NCBI RefSeq assembly: GCF_001685355.1
Contig: NZ_CP016438.1
Location: 1,426,001 to 1,490,000, forward strand
Length of the DNA stretch: 64,000 nucleotides
From: Streptomyces lincolnensis
GTDB lineage: Bacteria; Actinomycetota; Actinomycetes; Streptomycetales; Streptomycetaceae
Direction: 5' to 3'
Program-made: the position numbers and the translations under genes
The notes under the pieces: model-generated
Databases searched by the model: none
The model's input: the letters and a program-made list of their open reading frames with translations, nothing else
Told to the model about the DNA's origin: nothing
Shown here: positions 6,749 to 15,707 of the stretch, piece by piece
Numbering within the stretch: position 1 is the stretch's first letter
Layout of the letters: every line of letters begins with the position of its first letter

Positions 6749-8236
6749 ATGACCAGCCCGACAACTCCCCGCTACGGGCAGGACGTTCCGGACACCGTGT
6801 ACGGCTACATCTCCGCCCGTTCCCAGGGCGGGGTACCGGCGACCCGGGCGACCGCCCTGGACTCGGCCAGGCCGTTCCGTGCCGAGCCCGACGCCCAGGA
6901 GCGTGCCAAGGAGCACGCACGCACGGCGGGACTGACCGTGACCGCCGAGAGCCGTCTCGGCTTCACCGTGGCCGGCACGCCCGCCGCCTACGAACAGCTG
7001 ACCAGCGGACGGCTGGCCAGCTACGAGGTGCGCCGGCGTGTGTCGATGAACCGGACGCGTGACGTCACCCACCTCGACATCGTCGGTGACCGGCAGCCGG
7101 ATGCCCTCGGCATCGGTGCCGCGCCCGGCGATGACGCCATCGAGGCCGTCGCCCTGGAACGGCCCCGCACACCGATGCGCGTCCTGCCGGCCGCGGCCGA
7201 GCCTCCGACGGTCACCGCCTTCCACCTCACCCTCCCCGACGACGTGGCCCGGCTGCTCCACGCGACCCCCGCGCACGACGCAGGGGAGATCGGGCGCGGT
7301 GTCCAGGTCGCCATGGTGGACACCGGACAGGCCCCGCACGCCTACTTCGCCGCCCACGGCTACGACATCGACCCGACCGTGGCACTCGTGCCCGGCACCA
7401 GCCCCACGGAGGACCCGATCGGGCACGGCACCGGCGAATCGGCGAACATCTTCGCCGTGGCACCGGGAGCACGGCTGCGCCCGTACCGCGCGAGCGACCG
7501 GCGCGGCGAGCTCACGGCGGCCACGGCGGGTTTCCTGCGCGCGAAGGCCGACGCCCCGCAGGTCCTCACCAACTCCTGGGGCGGAGACGGTGAGTTCCCT
7601 CCGCCCGGACCGCCGAGCCAGCTCGATCTGATCTTCGCGCTGGAGGTCCTGGACGCGGTGGAGCAGGGCATCGTCGTCGTCTTCTCGGGCGGCAACGGAC
7701 AGTTCAGCATCGAACCGCAGGTCCCCGGTGTGCTCGCGGCCGGCGGTGTCTTCGCGGGCCCGGACGGCCGGCTGCGGGCGTCGAACTACGCCAGCGCGTA
7801 CCGCAGTCCCTGGGTCGACGGTGTCGTCGTGCCGACGGTCTGCGGCCTGGTCGGCCTGCTGCCCCGCGCCCAGTACCTGATGCTGCCGGTACCGCCCGGC
7901 TGCGCGATCGACGTCGCCGAGAGCCTGCCGGACCCCGAGGATCCCGATGGCCTCGTGGACGAGACCACGGGTATCGACGGCTGGTCCCTGTTCTCGGGCA
8001 CGTCGGCCGCGGCGCCGCAGATCGCGGGAGCGGCGGCCGTGCTCCTGGGAGCCCGGCCGCGGCTCACTCCCGCCCAGGTCACCGAGGCCCTCGTCAGGAC
8101 CGCCACCGACGTCACCGCCGGTACCTGCCATCCGCGGTTCGGCAGCCGCGCCCGTCTCGGCCCCGACACGGCCACGGGCCCCGGGCTGGTCGACGTCAGC
8201 GCGGCCCTGGACTTCGTCCTCACACAGAACCCGTGA
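6749..8236 (+). CDS. S8 (subtilisin-type) serine protease without a secretion signal
   Basis: The protein has 495 residues from ATG 6749, preceded by GGAGGAG. The catalytic triad is visible: Asp191 in AMVDTGQ, His226 in GHGTGES and Ser419 in SGTSAAAP, with oxyanion Asn316 in SGGNG. The N-terminal 150 residues contain a prodomain-like stretch at about 55-100. No signal peptide or membrane segment is present, so it should act in the cytoplasm or leave by another route. A region at about 350-415, with two Cys and a Pro/Asp-rich loop, is inserted before the Ser motif. The upstream 102-residue protein is its likely partner. Intracellular S8 proteases of actinomycetes act in peptide maturation or in defence-like modules; the role here is unknown. 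Confidence 0.85.
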   Translation: MTSPTTPRYGQDVPDTVYGYISARSQGGVPATRATALDSARPFRAEPDAQERAKEHARTAGLTVTAESRLGFTVAGTPAAYEQLTSGRLASYEVRRRVSMNRTRDVTHLDIVGDRQPDALGIGAAPGDDAIEAVALERPRTPMRVLPAAAEPPTVTAFHLTLPDDVARLLHATPAHDAGEIGRGVQVAMVDTGQAPHAYFAAHGYDIDPTVALVPGTSPTEDPIGHGTGESANIFAVAPGARLRPYRASDRRGELTAATAGFLRAKADAPQVLTNSWGGDGEFPPPGPPSQLDLIFALEVLDAVEQGIVVVFSGGNGQFSIEPQVPGVLAAGGVFAGPDGRLRASNYASAYRSPWVDGVVVPTVCGLVGLLPRAQYLMLPVPPGCAIDVAESLPDPEDPDGLVDETTGIDGWSLFSGTSAAAPQIAGAAAVLLGARPRLTPAQVTEALVRTATDVTAGTCHPRFGSRARLGPDTATGPGLVDVSAALDFVLTQNP

Positions 8237-8284
8237 CACTCACCCGGAACCCGTGACGCTCACCCGGGTCCCTGACGCCGCATT

Positions 8285-9700
8285 TCAGGGACGGGACTCG
8301 TACCGCGGCTTCGGCGCCGGGCGGATGTTCTGGTTGAGCCGGAAGACGTTGTCCGGGTCGAGGTCGGCCTTGATGTGGGCCAGGCGGTCGTAGTTGCCGC
8401 GGTAGCTGGCGCGGACCCGCTCCTGGCCCTCGTCCATCATCATGTTCACGTAGGCGCCGCCCGCGGAGTACGGGTGCAGGGCGTCGAAGTAGTCGACGGT
8501 CCAGCGCCTGACGAGGTCGGCGTTGGCGGGATCGGGGTCGACGCCCGCGAAGACGGACGCCCAGCGGGAGTCACGGTAGGCCCAGGGTGTCTCGTCCCGG
8601 CCCACGTCGTGGGCGGCGCCGTCGATCGGGTACAGGTGCATGGTGGAGTGCATCGTGGGCACCTCCGCACCGAACTTGGCGTGCAGTTGGACGGCCTCGT
8701 CCGGGACCTCGTCGACGAAGTCGGCCCGCCAGTACCACTGGTGGCCGGGCGGGTAGAGCCCGTCGAACATGGACTGCATGTCGGGGTACGGCATGGGCCC
8801 CGGGGCGTGCAGCAACGGCTCCGGCAGCGCGTCGAGCAACGGGGCCATCTCCCGCGCGGCCGCCTCGGTGTCGCCGCCCGCGTAGCACCAGACGACGCCC
8901 GCCGTCTTGCGCAGCTGGAGTTCCTCGGGGAACGGCGGGGCCGGCGGGACGGTGCCGATGAGGAAGAAGCCGCCCAGTTCGCGGGGTGCGGTCGGCAGGA
9001 ACTCCCGGTAGGCGGTGAGGACTTCGGCGGTCGCCTCGATCGGCCAGAAGGTGGGTCCGGCGACGACCGTGCCGATCTCGTGCAGGCGGAAGAGGAAGGA
9101 GGTGACGACGCCGAAGTTGCCGCCGCCTCCGCGGATCGCCCAGAACAGGTCGCTGTTCTCGTCGGCGCTCGCCCTCACCTGCCGGCCGTCGGCCAGGACC
9201 ACGTCGGCCGCCAGCAGGTTGTCGATGGTCAGCCCGCACCTGCGGGTCAGGTGTCCGAGCCCGCCGCCGGTGGTGATGCCGCCGACGCCGGTGGTGGAGA
9301 TGATGCCGCTGGGGGTGGCCAGGCCGTGGGCGTGGGTGGCGCGGTCCACCTCGCCCCAGACGCAGCCGCCGCCGACGCGGACGGTGCGGGCTGCGGGGTC
9401 GACCTGGATGTCCTTCAGCGGTGACAGGTCGGCGACCACTCCCCCGTCGACGGTTCCGAGGCCGGCTCCGTGGTGGCCGCCGCCGCGGACCGCGAGGGGC
9501 AGGTCGTGGGCGCGGGCGAAGCCGATCACGCGGGCCACCGCGTCCGCGTCGGCGCAGCGGGCGAGGACCGCCGGGCGCCGGTCGATCATCGCGTTGTAGA
9601 CGGTCCGGGCCTCTTCGTAGCCGGCGTCGTCCGGGCCGATCAACTCTCCCGTGAATCCGGTCAGTTCACTGCGTGCCGCCTGGGCGGGCGTGCTGGACAT
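8285..9700 (-). CDS. FAD-binding berberine-bridge-type oxidoreductase
   Basis: The protein has 471 residues from ATG 9700 (GGGGGA five bases upstream; an ATG five codons earlier lacks this). The PCMH-type FAD domain spans about residues 40-210: RGGGHHGAG carries the His that is covalently attached to FAD in this family, and TTGVGGITTGGGLGHLTRR plus IRGGGGNFGVVTS form the rest of the FAD pocket. The C-terminal BBE motif is YVNMMMDEG...RYRGNYDRLAHIKADLDPDNVFRLNQNI. The second covalent Cys of bicovalent members sits at the GxVCWG-like position (GGGCVWGEV), so bicovalent FAD cannot be excluded. Members oxidise sugars, alcohols or natural-product intermediates. No pathway genes are nearby. Confidence 0.85.
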   Translation of the reverse strand: MSSTPAQAARSELTGFTGELIGPDDAGYEEARTVYNAMIDRRPAVLARCADADAVARVIGFARAHDLPLAVRGGGHHGAGLGTVDGGVVADLSPLKDIQVDPAARTVRVGGGCVWGEVDRATHAHGLATPSGIISTTGVGGITTGGGLGHLTRRCGLTIDNLLAADVVLADGRQVRASADENSDLFWAIRGGGGNFGVVTSFLFRLHEIGTVVAGPTFWPIEATAEVLTAYREFLPTAPRELGGFFLIGTVPPAPPFPEELQLRKTAGVVWCYAGGDTEAAAREMAPLLDALPEPLLHAPGPMPYPDMQSMFDGLYPPGHQWYWRADFVDEVPDEAVQLHAKFGAEVPTMHSTMHLYPIDGAAHDVGRDETPWAYRDSRWASVFAGVDPDPANADLVRRWTVDYFDALHPYSAGGAYVNMMMDEGQERVRASYRGNYDRLAHIKADLDPDNVFRLNQNIRPAPKPRYESRP

Positions 9701-9857
9701 ACGGTCCCCCGTCATGGAATCGGGCTGAACTCTTCGAACCGGGACGATGCGTCCACATCGGGAGGATGCTTCGCCATCGTGCCGATTCGCCCGTTTCTAG
9801 TCCCGGGACGGCCCGGGGGCATCCGTGCCCGTCACTCAGGTCGGGCCCCTCGGCTAC

Positions 9858-12464
9858 CTAGCTTTCGCCCCGGGCGGACAGCAGCCCCAGGTCGGCGGCC
9901 CGGTCCGCGGCGTGCCGCCGGGTGGGTGCGTCGAGTTTGTCCAGGACGGCCCGTACGTGGTTGTCGACGGTGCGGACCGACAGGACGAGCCGGGCGGCGA
10001 TCTCCGCGTTGGTCAGCCCCTGGGCGAGCAGCCGGATGACCTCCAGCTGACGTTCGGTGAGACCTGCCGGATTCCGGCGGGTCGCGGCGAGGGGGCCGCG
10101 CGGGACATGGCGCACACCCAGCGCACGCAGTTCGGCGCGGAGCAGCCGGGCCGGCGGCTCCGCGCCCAGGGCGTCGAACGCGGCGAGCGCGGTGAGCTTG
10201 ACGGCGGGGTCCGGGCTCTCGGCGAGCGCGGCGGCGTGCTCGTAGGGGCAGCCCGCCTCCTGCCAGCGCGCGGCGGCGGTCCGCCACCGGCCGCGGGCCT
10301 GCAAGGCGTACGGATGCTCCGAGCCGTCGGCGGGCACGGTCCCACCGGCCTTGGTGAACCAGTAGGCGAGTTCGTCGCGGCACGGGGACCCGGGCAACCG
10401 GTGCGTCCGGGCGTGGACGGGCGCCACGGCCTCGGCCACGGCCGCGAGGTCCCCGCGCAGCCACGCCGCTTCCGCCAGGGCGGCCGCGACGGGTCCGGTC
10501 CGCTGGAGTTCCTTCGTCCGTACGGCGATGTCCCAGGCCTCGGCGAGGAGTTCACCGGCGCCGGGCCGGCCGCACCGGATACGGACCCGGGCGAGGACGG
10601 TGAGGGCGGGGCAGCGGGCCGGTACGAAGTCGTGCGTGCCGAACTCGGCGTGTTTCTCGGCCTCGTCCCAGTCACCGGCGGCGAGCCGTCGCATGGCCAG
10701 TTCGACGTGCAGGTAGGTGAGGAAGCCGAGGTGTTCGGCGCGGTCGGCCAGTTCCATCGCCGGCGGCAGGAAGGCGTCGGCCTCGTCGTACCGGAGGTGG
10801 TCGAGCAGGTTCCAGATGAGGTTGGCGTAGGACCGGCAGGCGTGCTCGACCTCGCCGGCGGCGAGAGCGACGTCGAGGCTCTCCTGCACCTGGAGCCGCC
10901 CGTCCAGGTCACCGGCGCGCCAGCGGGCCGTGCCGACGTTGTTCAGGGCGTGCGACAGGATCGCCGCGTCGCCCGCCTTGCGGGCCAGGGCGATGGCGCG
11001 TTCGCCGTGGCGGACGGCTTCGGCGTACCGGTCGGACAGCATGCGCAGTTGGGCGGTGTTGCTGACGGCGAGGGCCAGCAGCCGGTCGTCCCCCGCGTGT
11101 TCGAGGACGGCGACGGCCTCGCGGGCGGCCGTCTCCGCCTGGTCGGCGTCGCCGGCCCACCAGTGGATCCTGGAGAGCCAGCGCAGGTCCGCGCCGAGGG
11201 TGAGGGCGTCCCCCAGGGAGCGGCGCAGGGCGACGGCGTCCCGCTGGGCGGCGACGGCGGCGGCCGAGTCGGCGATGGTGTAGCTCTCCACGGCATAGCG
11301 TTCGAGCAGGTCGGCGAGGTCGGCCGGGGCGTAGCGGTGCCGTTGCCGCAGGACGAGCCGCAGTTGGGCGGCCGCCTCGCGGTGGGCTCCGGTGCTCGCC
11401 GCGTCCCGGGCCGCGTCGGGGCCGTAGCGGGCGATGGCGTCCTGGTCGCCCGCCCGGGCGGCGTGGTGGACGATGCGGGCCGTGTCGGAGCCGCGCCGGG
11501 CGACCAGCGCGGCGAGGACGTTGCGGTCGAGGTCGATGCGCCGGGCGGCGGGCAGCGAGTCGGCGACGGCCCGTCGGATCAGCTCGTGCCGGAACGCCAC
11601 CCGCTCCGGGTCGACCGCGAGCAGTCCGCGCTGCTCGGCCGGGGCGAGTACGGCGACCCCGTCCGCGAGGAGCGCGTCGACCAGCGGGCGTTCCACCGCC
11701 GAGGGCACGACGGCGAGTTGCTCCAGGGCGTCCACCGTGACGCCGTCCAGTCCGCGCAGTCGGGCGAGGACTGCGTCGACGACCGTCGGGGGCACCTTGC
11801 CGGTACCGCCGGCGGCCACCACCTCGGCGACGAAGAAGGGGTTGCCCGAGGTCACCTCGTACACCTGCGCCGGGTCGAGTCCGTCGGAGGACGCGCTCAG
11901 GACGCGCACCGCGTCCAGGGAGAGGCGGGCCAGGGGCAGCCGGTGGACGCGGGGTGCGCGGGAGATCTGGCCGAGGAGGTGGCGCAGGGGGTGGCCGCGG
12001 TTCAACTCGTCGTCGCGGTAGGTGAGGACGAGCAGGGCGGGCAGCCGTTCCATCCGCCGGACCAGGAAGCGCAGGGCGTCGAGTGAGGCCTCGTCGGCCC
12101 AGTGGACGTCCTCCACGACGAGCACCGCCGGGTGCGGTGTCACGGCCAGCTCCTCCAGCAGGGCCTCGTGGACGCGGTGCCGGTCGCCGCCCGCCGTGAG
12201 GGCCCGTGCGAGGCCGGCGCCGACCCGGCCGACGAGGTCGCGGAACGGGCCGAGGGGGCGTCGGGTGGCGAGGTCGTCGCACTGCCCGACGAGGATCCGG
12301 GCCCGGCCGGGCAGCCGGTCCGGCATCGCCCGCACCAGGCTCGACTTGCCGATCCCCGCCTCCCCGAAGACGAGCGCCACGGATCCGGCCCCGTCCGACG
12401 CCTCCCGCGCGGCCGCGGCCAGTCGCGCCAGCTCGGGCTCTCGCTCGAGGATCCCCCAATCCAC
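9858..12464 (-). CDS. LAL-type LuxR family regulator with AAA ATPase domain
   Basis: The protein has 868 residues, within the 850-950 range of LAL (large ATP-binding LuxR) regulators. Walker A is GEAGIGKSS at 34-42, the Walker B-like strand is VLVVEDVHWADE near 115, a long helical repeat (TPR-like) middle spans about 350-790, and the C-terminal LuxR HTH (LTERQLEVIRLLAQGLTNAEIAARLVLSVRTVDNHVRAVLDKL) occupies the last 65 residues. LAL proteins are ATP-dependent activators, as in the maltose and antibiotic pathways. The GTG start at 12464 has a weak ribosome binding site. It is divergent from the secreted GH127 gene and may control it, though the palindrome in the gap is too short to prove this. 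Confidence 0.88.
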   Translation of the reverse strand: MDWGILEREPELARLAAAAREASDGAGSVALVFGEAGIGKSSLVRAMPDRLPGRARILVGQCDDLATRRPLGPFRDLVGRVGAGLARALTAGGDRHRVHEALLEELAVTPHPAVLVVEDVHWADEASLDALRFLVRRMERLPALLVLTYRDDELNRGHPLRHLLGQISRAPRVHRLPLARLSLDAVRVLSASSDGLDPAQVYEVTSGNPFFVAEVVAAGGTGKVPPTVVDAVLARLRGLDGVTVDALEQLAVVPSAVERPLVDALLADGVAVLAPAEQRGLLAVDPERVAFRHELIRRAVADSLPAARRIDLDRNVLAALVARRGSDTARIVHHAARAGDQDAIARYGPDAARDAASTGAHREAAAQLRLVLRQRHRYAPADLADLLERYAVESYTIADSAAAVAAQRDAVALRRSLGDALTLGADLRWLSRIHWWAGDADQAETAAREAVAVLEHAGDDRLLALAVSNTAQLRMLSDRYAEAVRHGERAIALARKAGDAAILSHALNNVGTARWRAGDLDGRLQVQESLDVALAAGEVEHACRSYANLIWNLLDHLRYDEADAFLPPAMELADRAEHLGFLTYLHVELAMRRLAAGDWDEAEKHAEFGTHDFVPARCPALTVLARVRIRCGRPGAGELLAEAWDIAVRTKELQRTGPVAAALAEAAWLRGDLAAVAEAVAPVHARTHRLPGSPCRDELAYWFTKAGGTVPADGSEHPYALQARGRWRTAAARWQEAGCPYEHAAALAESPDPAVKLTALAAFDALGAEPPARLLRAELRALGVRHVPRGPLAATRRNPAGLTERQLEVIRLLAQGLTNAEIAARLVLSVRTVDNHVRAVLDKLDAPTRRHAADRAADLGLLSARGES

Positions 12465-12607
12465 GCGGCAGATTCTGCCACCAGCCGGGCCGGGTCGGGT
12501 GGCGCCGGAGACGAGCGGTTCGCGGGTCCGATCTGCAACCGACCCCTCCGGAACCGTTGACGCTCACCTGCCCCCTCCCTATCGTCTGGTCGATCATTCG
12601 CACACCA

Positions 12608-12621
12608 TTCGATATATCGAA
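12608..12621. promoter_or_regulatory. 14-bp perfect palindrome upstream of the GH127 gene
   Basis: TTCGATATATCGAA lies in the 225-bp divergent gap, 69 bp before the GH127 ATG, and a half-site (ATCGAA) follows at once. The AT-rich centre is rare for this genome. It looks like an operator for a dimeric repressor controlling the secreted enzyme. Confidence 0.5.
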
Positions 12622-12689
12622 CCTCCATCGAACCCTCTGTTTCCAGGCCCTTCCCAGCCCGTTTCGGATCCCCCCCCGGAGGAGCACAC

Positions 12690-15491
12690 ATGGCACCGCC
12701 CCTCTCCAGACGGCACCTTCTCCAGGCCGCGGCCCTCGCCGCGGTGACACCGACGTTCTCGTACGTGGCGACCGGCCGGGCCGCCGCAGCCGCGGAGGCA
12801 CTCCCCGTGTGGACCGTCCAGCCCTTCTCCCTCGACGAAGTCGCCCTGGGCCAGGGCCTCTTCGCGGACAAGCGGCAGCTCATGCTCGACCACGCCCGCG
12901 GCTACGACGTCAACCGGCTGCTCCAGGTCTTCCGCGCCAACGCGGGTCTCGCCACGGGCGGCGCGGTCGCCCCGGGCGGCTGGGAGGGCCTGGACGGAGA
13001 GGCCAACGGCAACCTCCGGGGGCACTACACCGGCCACTTCCTGACCATGCTCGCCCAGGCCTACGCCGGCACCGGTGAGCGGGTGTTCATCGACAAGACC
13101 CTCACCATCGTCGAGGCGCTCACCGAGGTGCGCGAGGCCCTGCGCCACGAGCCCCGGGTGCTCGGCACCGCCGGGAGGTTCGGCACCGCCGCCGAGAACG
13201 TCCGCGGCTCCTACCAGTACGTCGAGCTGCCCGCCCAGGTCCTCGGCGGGGCCGCGGCGATCACCCTGTCCGCCTGGGTGAAGCCCACGCACGACGCCGG
13301 CTGGGCCCGGATCCTCGACTTCGGCAACGACACCACCCGCTATCTGTACCTGGCCGCGCGCAACGCGAACGGCGTGCCCCGCTTCGCCGTCACCACGAGC
13401 GGCGCGGGCGGCGAGCAGGGCCTCAACGGCACGGCCGCGCTGCCGCTGAACCGGTGGAGCCATCTGGCGGTGACGATCGCGGACGGCACCGGGACCCTGT
13501 ACGTCGACGGCACCGCCGTCGCGCGCAACACCTCGATGACGCTCACCCCGGCGGCCCTGGGCACCCTCGCCCACCACTGGCTGGGCCGCTCGCACTACTC
13601 CGCCGATCCCGTCTTCGCGGGCGCCTACGACGAGTTCAACGTCTGGTCGCGCGCCCTGACCCCGGCCGAGATCACCGCGTTGCAGGGCGCCCGGGCCGCC
13701 GACACCGCCCCGGGCCGCGGCGACCTGGCCTCGTACGCCTTCGACGAGACGACGGGCGGGACCTTCGCGGACGCCTCGGGCCGGGGCCTGACCGCCACCC
13801 TGCGCCGCACCTGGGGCGCCCCCAGCCACCCCGGGTTCCTGGCGGCGTACCCGGAGACGCAGTTCATCGACCTGGAGTCACGCACCAGCCCCGACTACAC
13901 CAAGGTGTGGGCGCCCTACTACACCGCGCACAAGATCCTCAGGGGTCTGCTGGACGCGTACAGCGCGACCGACGACGAGCGGGCGCTCGACCTCGCGTCC
14001 GGGATGTGCGACTGGATGTACTCCCGGCTCTCCAAGCTGCCCGACGCCACGCTCCAGCGCATGTGGGGCATCTTCTCCAGCGGCGAGTTCGGCGGCATCG
14101 TCGAGGCGGTCTGCGATCTGCACGCCCTCTCCGGGAAGGCCGAACACCTCGCGCTGGCCCGCCTGTTCGACCTCGACAAGCTCATCGACGCGTGCGCGGC
14201 GGACACCGACATCCTCGACGGGCTGCACGCCAACCAGCACATCCCGATCTTCACGGGACTGGTCCGGCTGTACGACGCCACCGGTGAGGAGCGCTACCTC
14301 ACCGCCGCGAAGAACTTCTGGGGCATGGTCGTACCGGACCGCATGTACGGCATCGGCGGTACCAGCACGGGCGAGTTCTGGAAGGCGTCCGGGGTCATCG
14401 CGGGCACGATCGGCACGGCGACGGCCGAGACCTGCTGCGCGTACAACATGCTGAAGCTGAGCCGCATGCTGTTCTTCCACGAGCAGTCCCCGAAGTACAT
14501 GGACTACTACGAGCGGGCCCTGTACAACCAGGTGCTCGGCTCCAAGCAGGACAGGGCGGACGCGGAGAAGCCGCTCGTCACGTACTTCATCGGTCTGACG
14601 CCCGGTCATGTCCGGGACTACACGCCCAAGCAGGGCACCACCTGCTGCGAGGGCACCGGCATGGAGAGCGCCACCAAGTACCAGGACTCGGTGTACTTCA
14701 GGAAGGCCGACGGCAGCGCCCTGTACGTCAACCTCTACAGCCCCTCGACCCTGACCTGGGCGGAGAAGGGCGTGACGGTCACCCAGCGGACCGACTACCC
14801 GAGGGAGCAGGGCAGCACGCTGACCGTCGGGGGCGGCGGCGCCGCCTTCGACCTGCGGCTGCGCGTGCCGTCCTGGGCGGGCGCCGGTTTCCGCGTGACG
14901 GTCAACGGCCGTACGGTGCCGGGCACCGCGACACCCGGCAGCTACTTCACGGTCTCCCGCACCTGGCGGTCCGGCGACACCGTACGCGTCGACCTGCCCT
15001 TCCGGCTGCGCGTGGAGAAGGCCCTCGACGACCCCTCGCTCCAGACCCTGTTCTACGGCCCGGTCAACCTGGTCGCCCGCAACTCCGCGACGACCTACCT
15101 CCCCTTCGGCCTGTACCGCAACGCCGGCCTCTCCGGGAACCTGCTGCCCAGCCTGACCCCCGTCTCCGGCAAGCCGCTCCACCACACCCTGGACGGAACG
15201 GAGTTCGCCCCCTTCTTCGAGGGCACCGAGGACCCGACGCACGCCTACTTCCGGCGTTCGGAGCCCCGCGTGGTGTTCGGCGGGACCGACGCCGGCGTGG
15301 CCAACCCCGCCAGGGCCGACGGCACCACGCTGCTGGACGAGATCTGGGCCGGGGCCCCGTTCGGAAGCAAGGGCGCACTGGTCACGCGGGTGCGGACCAC
15401 CGTCGACGCGTGGGTGTCCGCCGCACTGCTCACCCGGGCCGACGGCGACAAGGTGGTGAGTACGGCGCAGCAGGCGACCTTCGCGCCCTGA
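12690..15491 (+). CDS. secreted GH127-type beta-L-arabinofuranosidase with inserted LamG domain
   Basis: The protein has 933 residues and its start is preceded by GGAGGAG. A Tat-type signal (SRRHLLQAAALAAV, cleaved near residue 34) sends it outside the cell. The catalytic (alpha/alpha)6 domain is of the DUF1680/GH127 type. The zinc-thiolate site of the family is visible as Glu580-x-Cys582 in AETCCAYNMLKL and the pair Cys652-Cys653 in TTCCEGTGMES; in characterised GH127 one Cys of this cluster is the nucleophile. A LamG/concanavalin-like module (about residues 165-375, ending in AFDETTGGTFADASGRGLTA) interrupts the catalytic domain rather than sitting at an end. GH127 enzymes remove beta-linked L-arabinofuranose from plant glycans and glycoproteins. 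Transcribed alone. Confidence 0.85.
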   Translation: MAPPLSRRHLLQAAALAAVTPTFSYVATGRAAAAAEALPVWTVQPFSLDEVALGQGLFADKRQLMLDHARGYDVNRLLQVFRANAGLATGGAVAPGGWEGLDGEANGNLRGHYTGHFLTMLAQAYAGTGERVFIDKTLTIVEALTEVREALRHEPRVLGTAGRFGTAAENVRGSYQYVELPAQVLGGAAAITLSAWVKPTHDAGWARILDFGNDTTRYLYLAARNANGVPRFAVTTSGAGGEQGLNGTAALPLNRWSHLAVTIADGTGTLYVDGTAVARNTSMTLTPAALGTLAHHWLGRSHYSADPVFAGAYDEFNVWSRALTPAEITALQGARAADTAPGRGDLASYAFDETTGGTFADASGRGLTATLRRTWGAPSHPGFLAAYPETQFIDLESRTSPDYTKVWAPYYTAHKILRGLLDAYSATDDERALDLASGMCDWMYSRLSKLPDATLQRMWGIFSSGEFGGIVEAVCDLHALSGKAEHLALARLFDLDKLIDACAADTDILDGLHANQHIPIFTGLVRLYDATGEERYLTAAKNFWGMVVPDRMYGIGGTSTGEFWKASGVIAGTIGTATAETCCAYNMLKLSRMLFFHEQSPKYMDYYERALYNQVLGSKQDRADAEKPLVTYFIGLTPGHVRDYTPKQGTTCCEGTGMESATKYQDSVYFRKADGSALYVNLYSPSTLTWAEKGVTVTQRTDYPREQGSTLTVGGGGAAFDLRLRVPSWAGAGFRVTVNGRTVPGTATPGSYFTVSRTWRSGDTVRVDLPFRLRVEKALDDPSLQTLFYGPVNLVARNSATTYLPFGLYRNAGLSGNLLPSLTPVSGKPLHHTLDGTEFAPFFEGTEDPTHAYFRRSEPRVVFGGTDAGVANPARADGTTLLDEIWAGAPFGSKGALVTRVRTTVDAWVSAALLTRADGDKVVSTAQQATFAP

Positions 15492-15707
15492 CCCGGGCCG
15501 CTCGAAGTGCAGGACCCCGGTGCCGTGCCCCCGTTGACCCGGCGCCGGGAGTCCTGCGGCTCCCCACGGCCATGGTGCCCGCTCCTGTCGTCGCGGCGCA
15601 TTGCCGCTTTCCGGCAAGGTTGACTACGCTCCGGGTGCCGGGATCGCGTCAAGAAGGCGTCGACGGCGCGTCAGGGGACAGTGGGTCCGAAGGCCGGGGG
15701 GCGTTCA

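Noticed and set aside
9858..15491. A secondary-metabolite cluster around the LAL regulator and the berberine-bridge-type enzyme
   Set aside because: No PKS, NRPS, terpene or RiPP core genes lie within 15 kb; both genes appear to be isolated.
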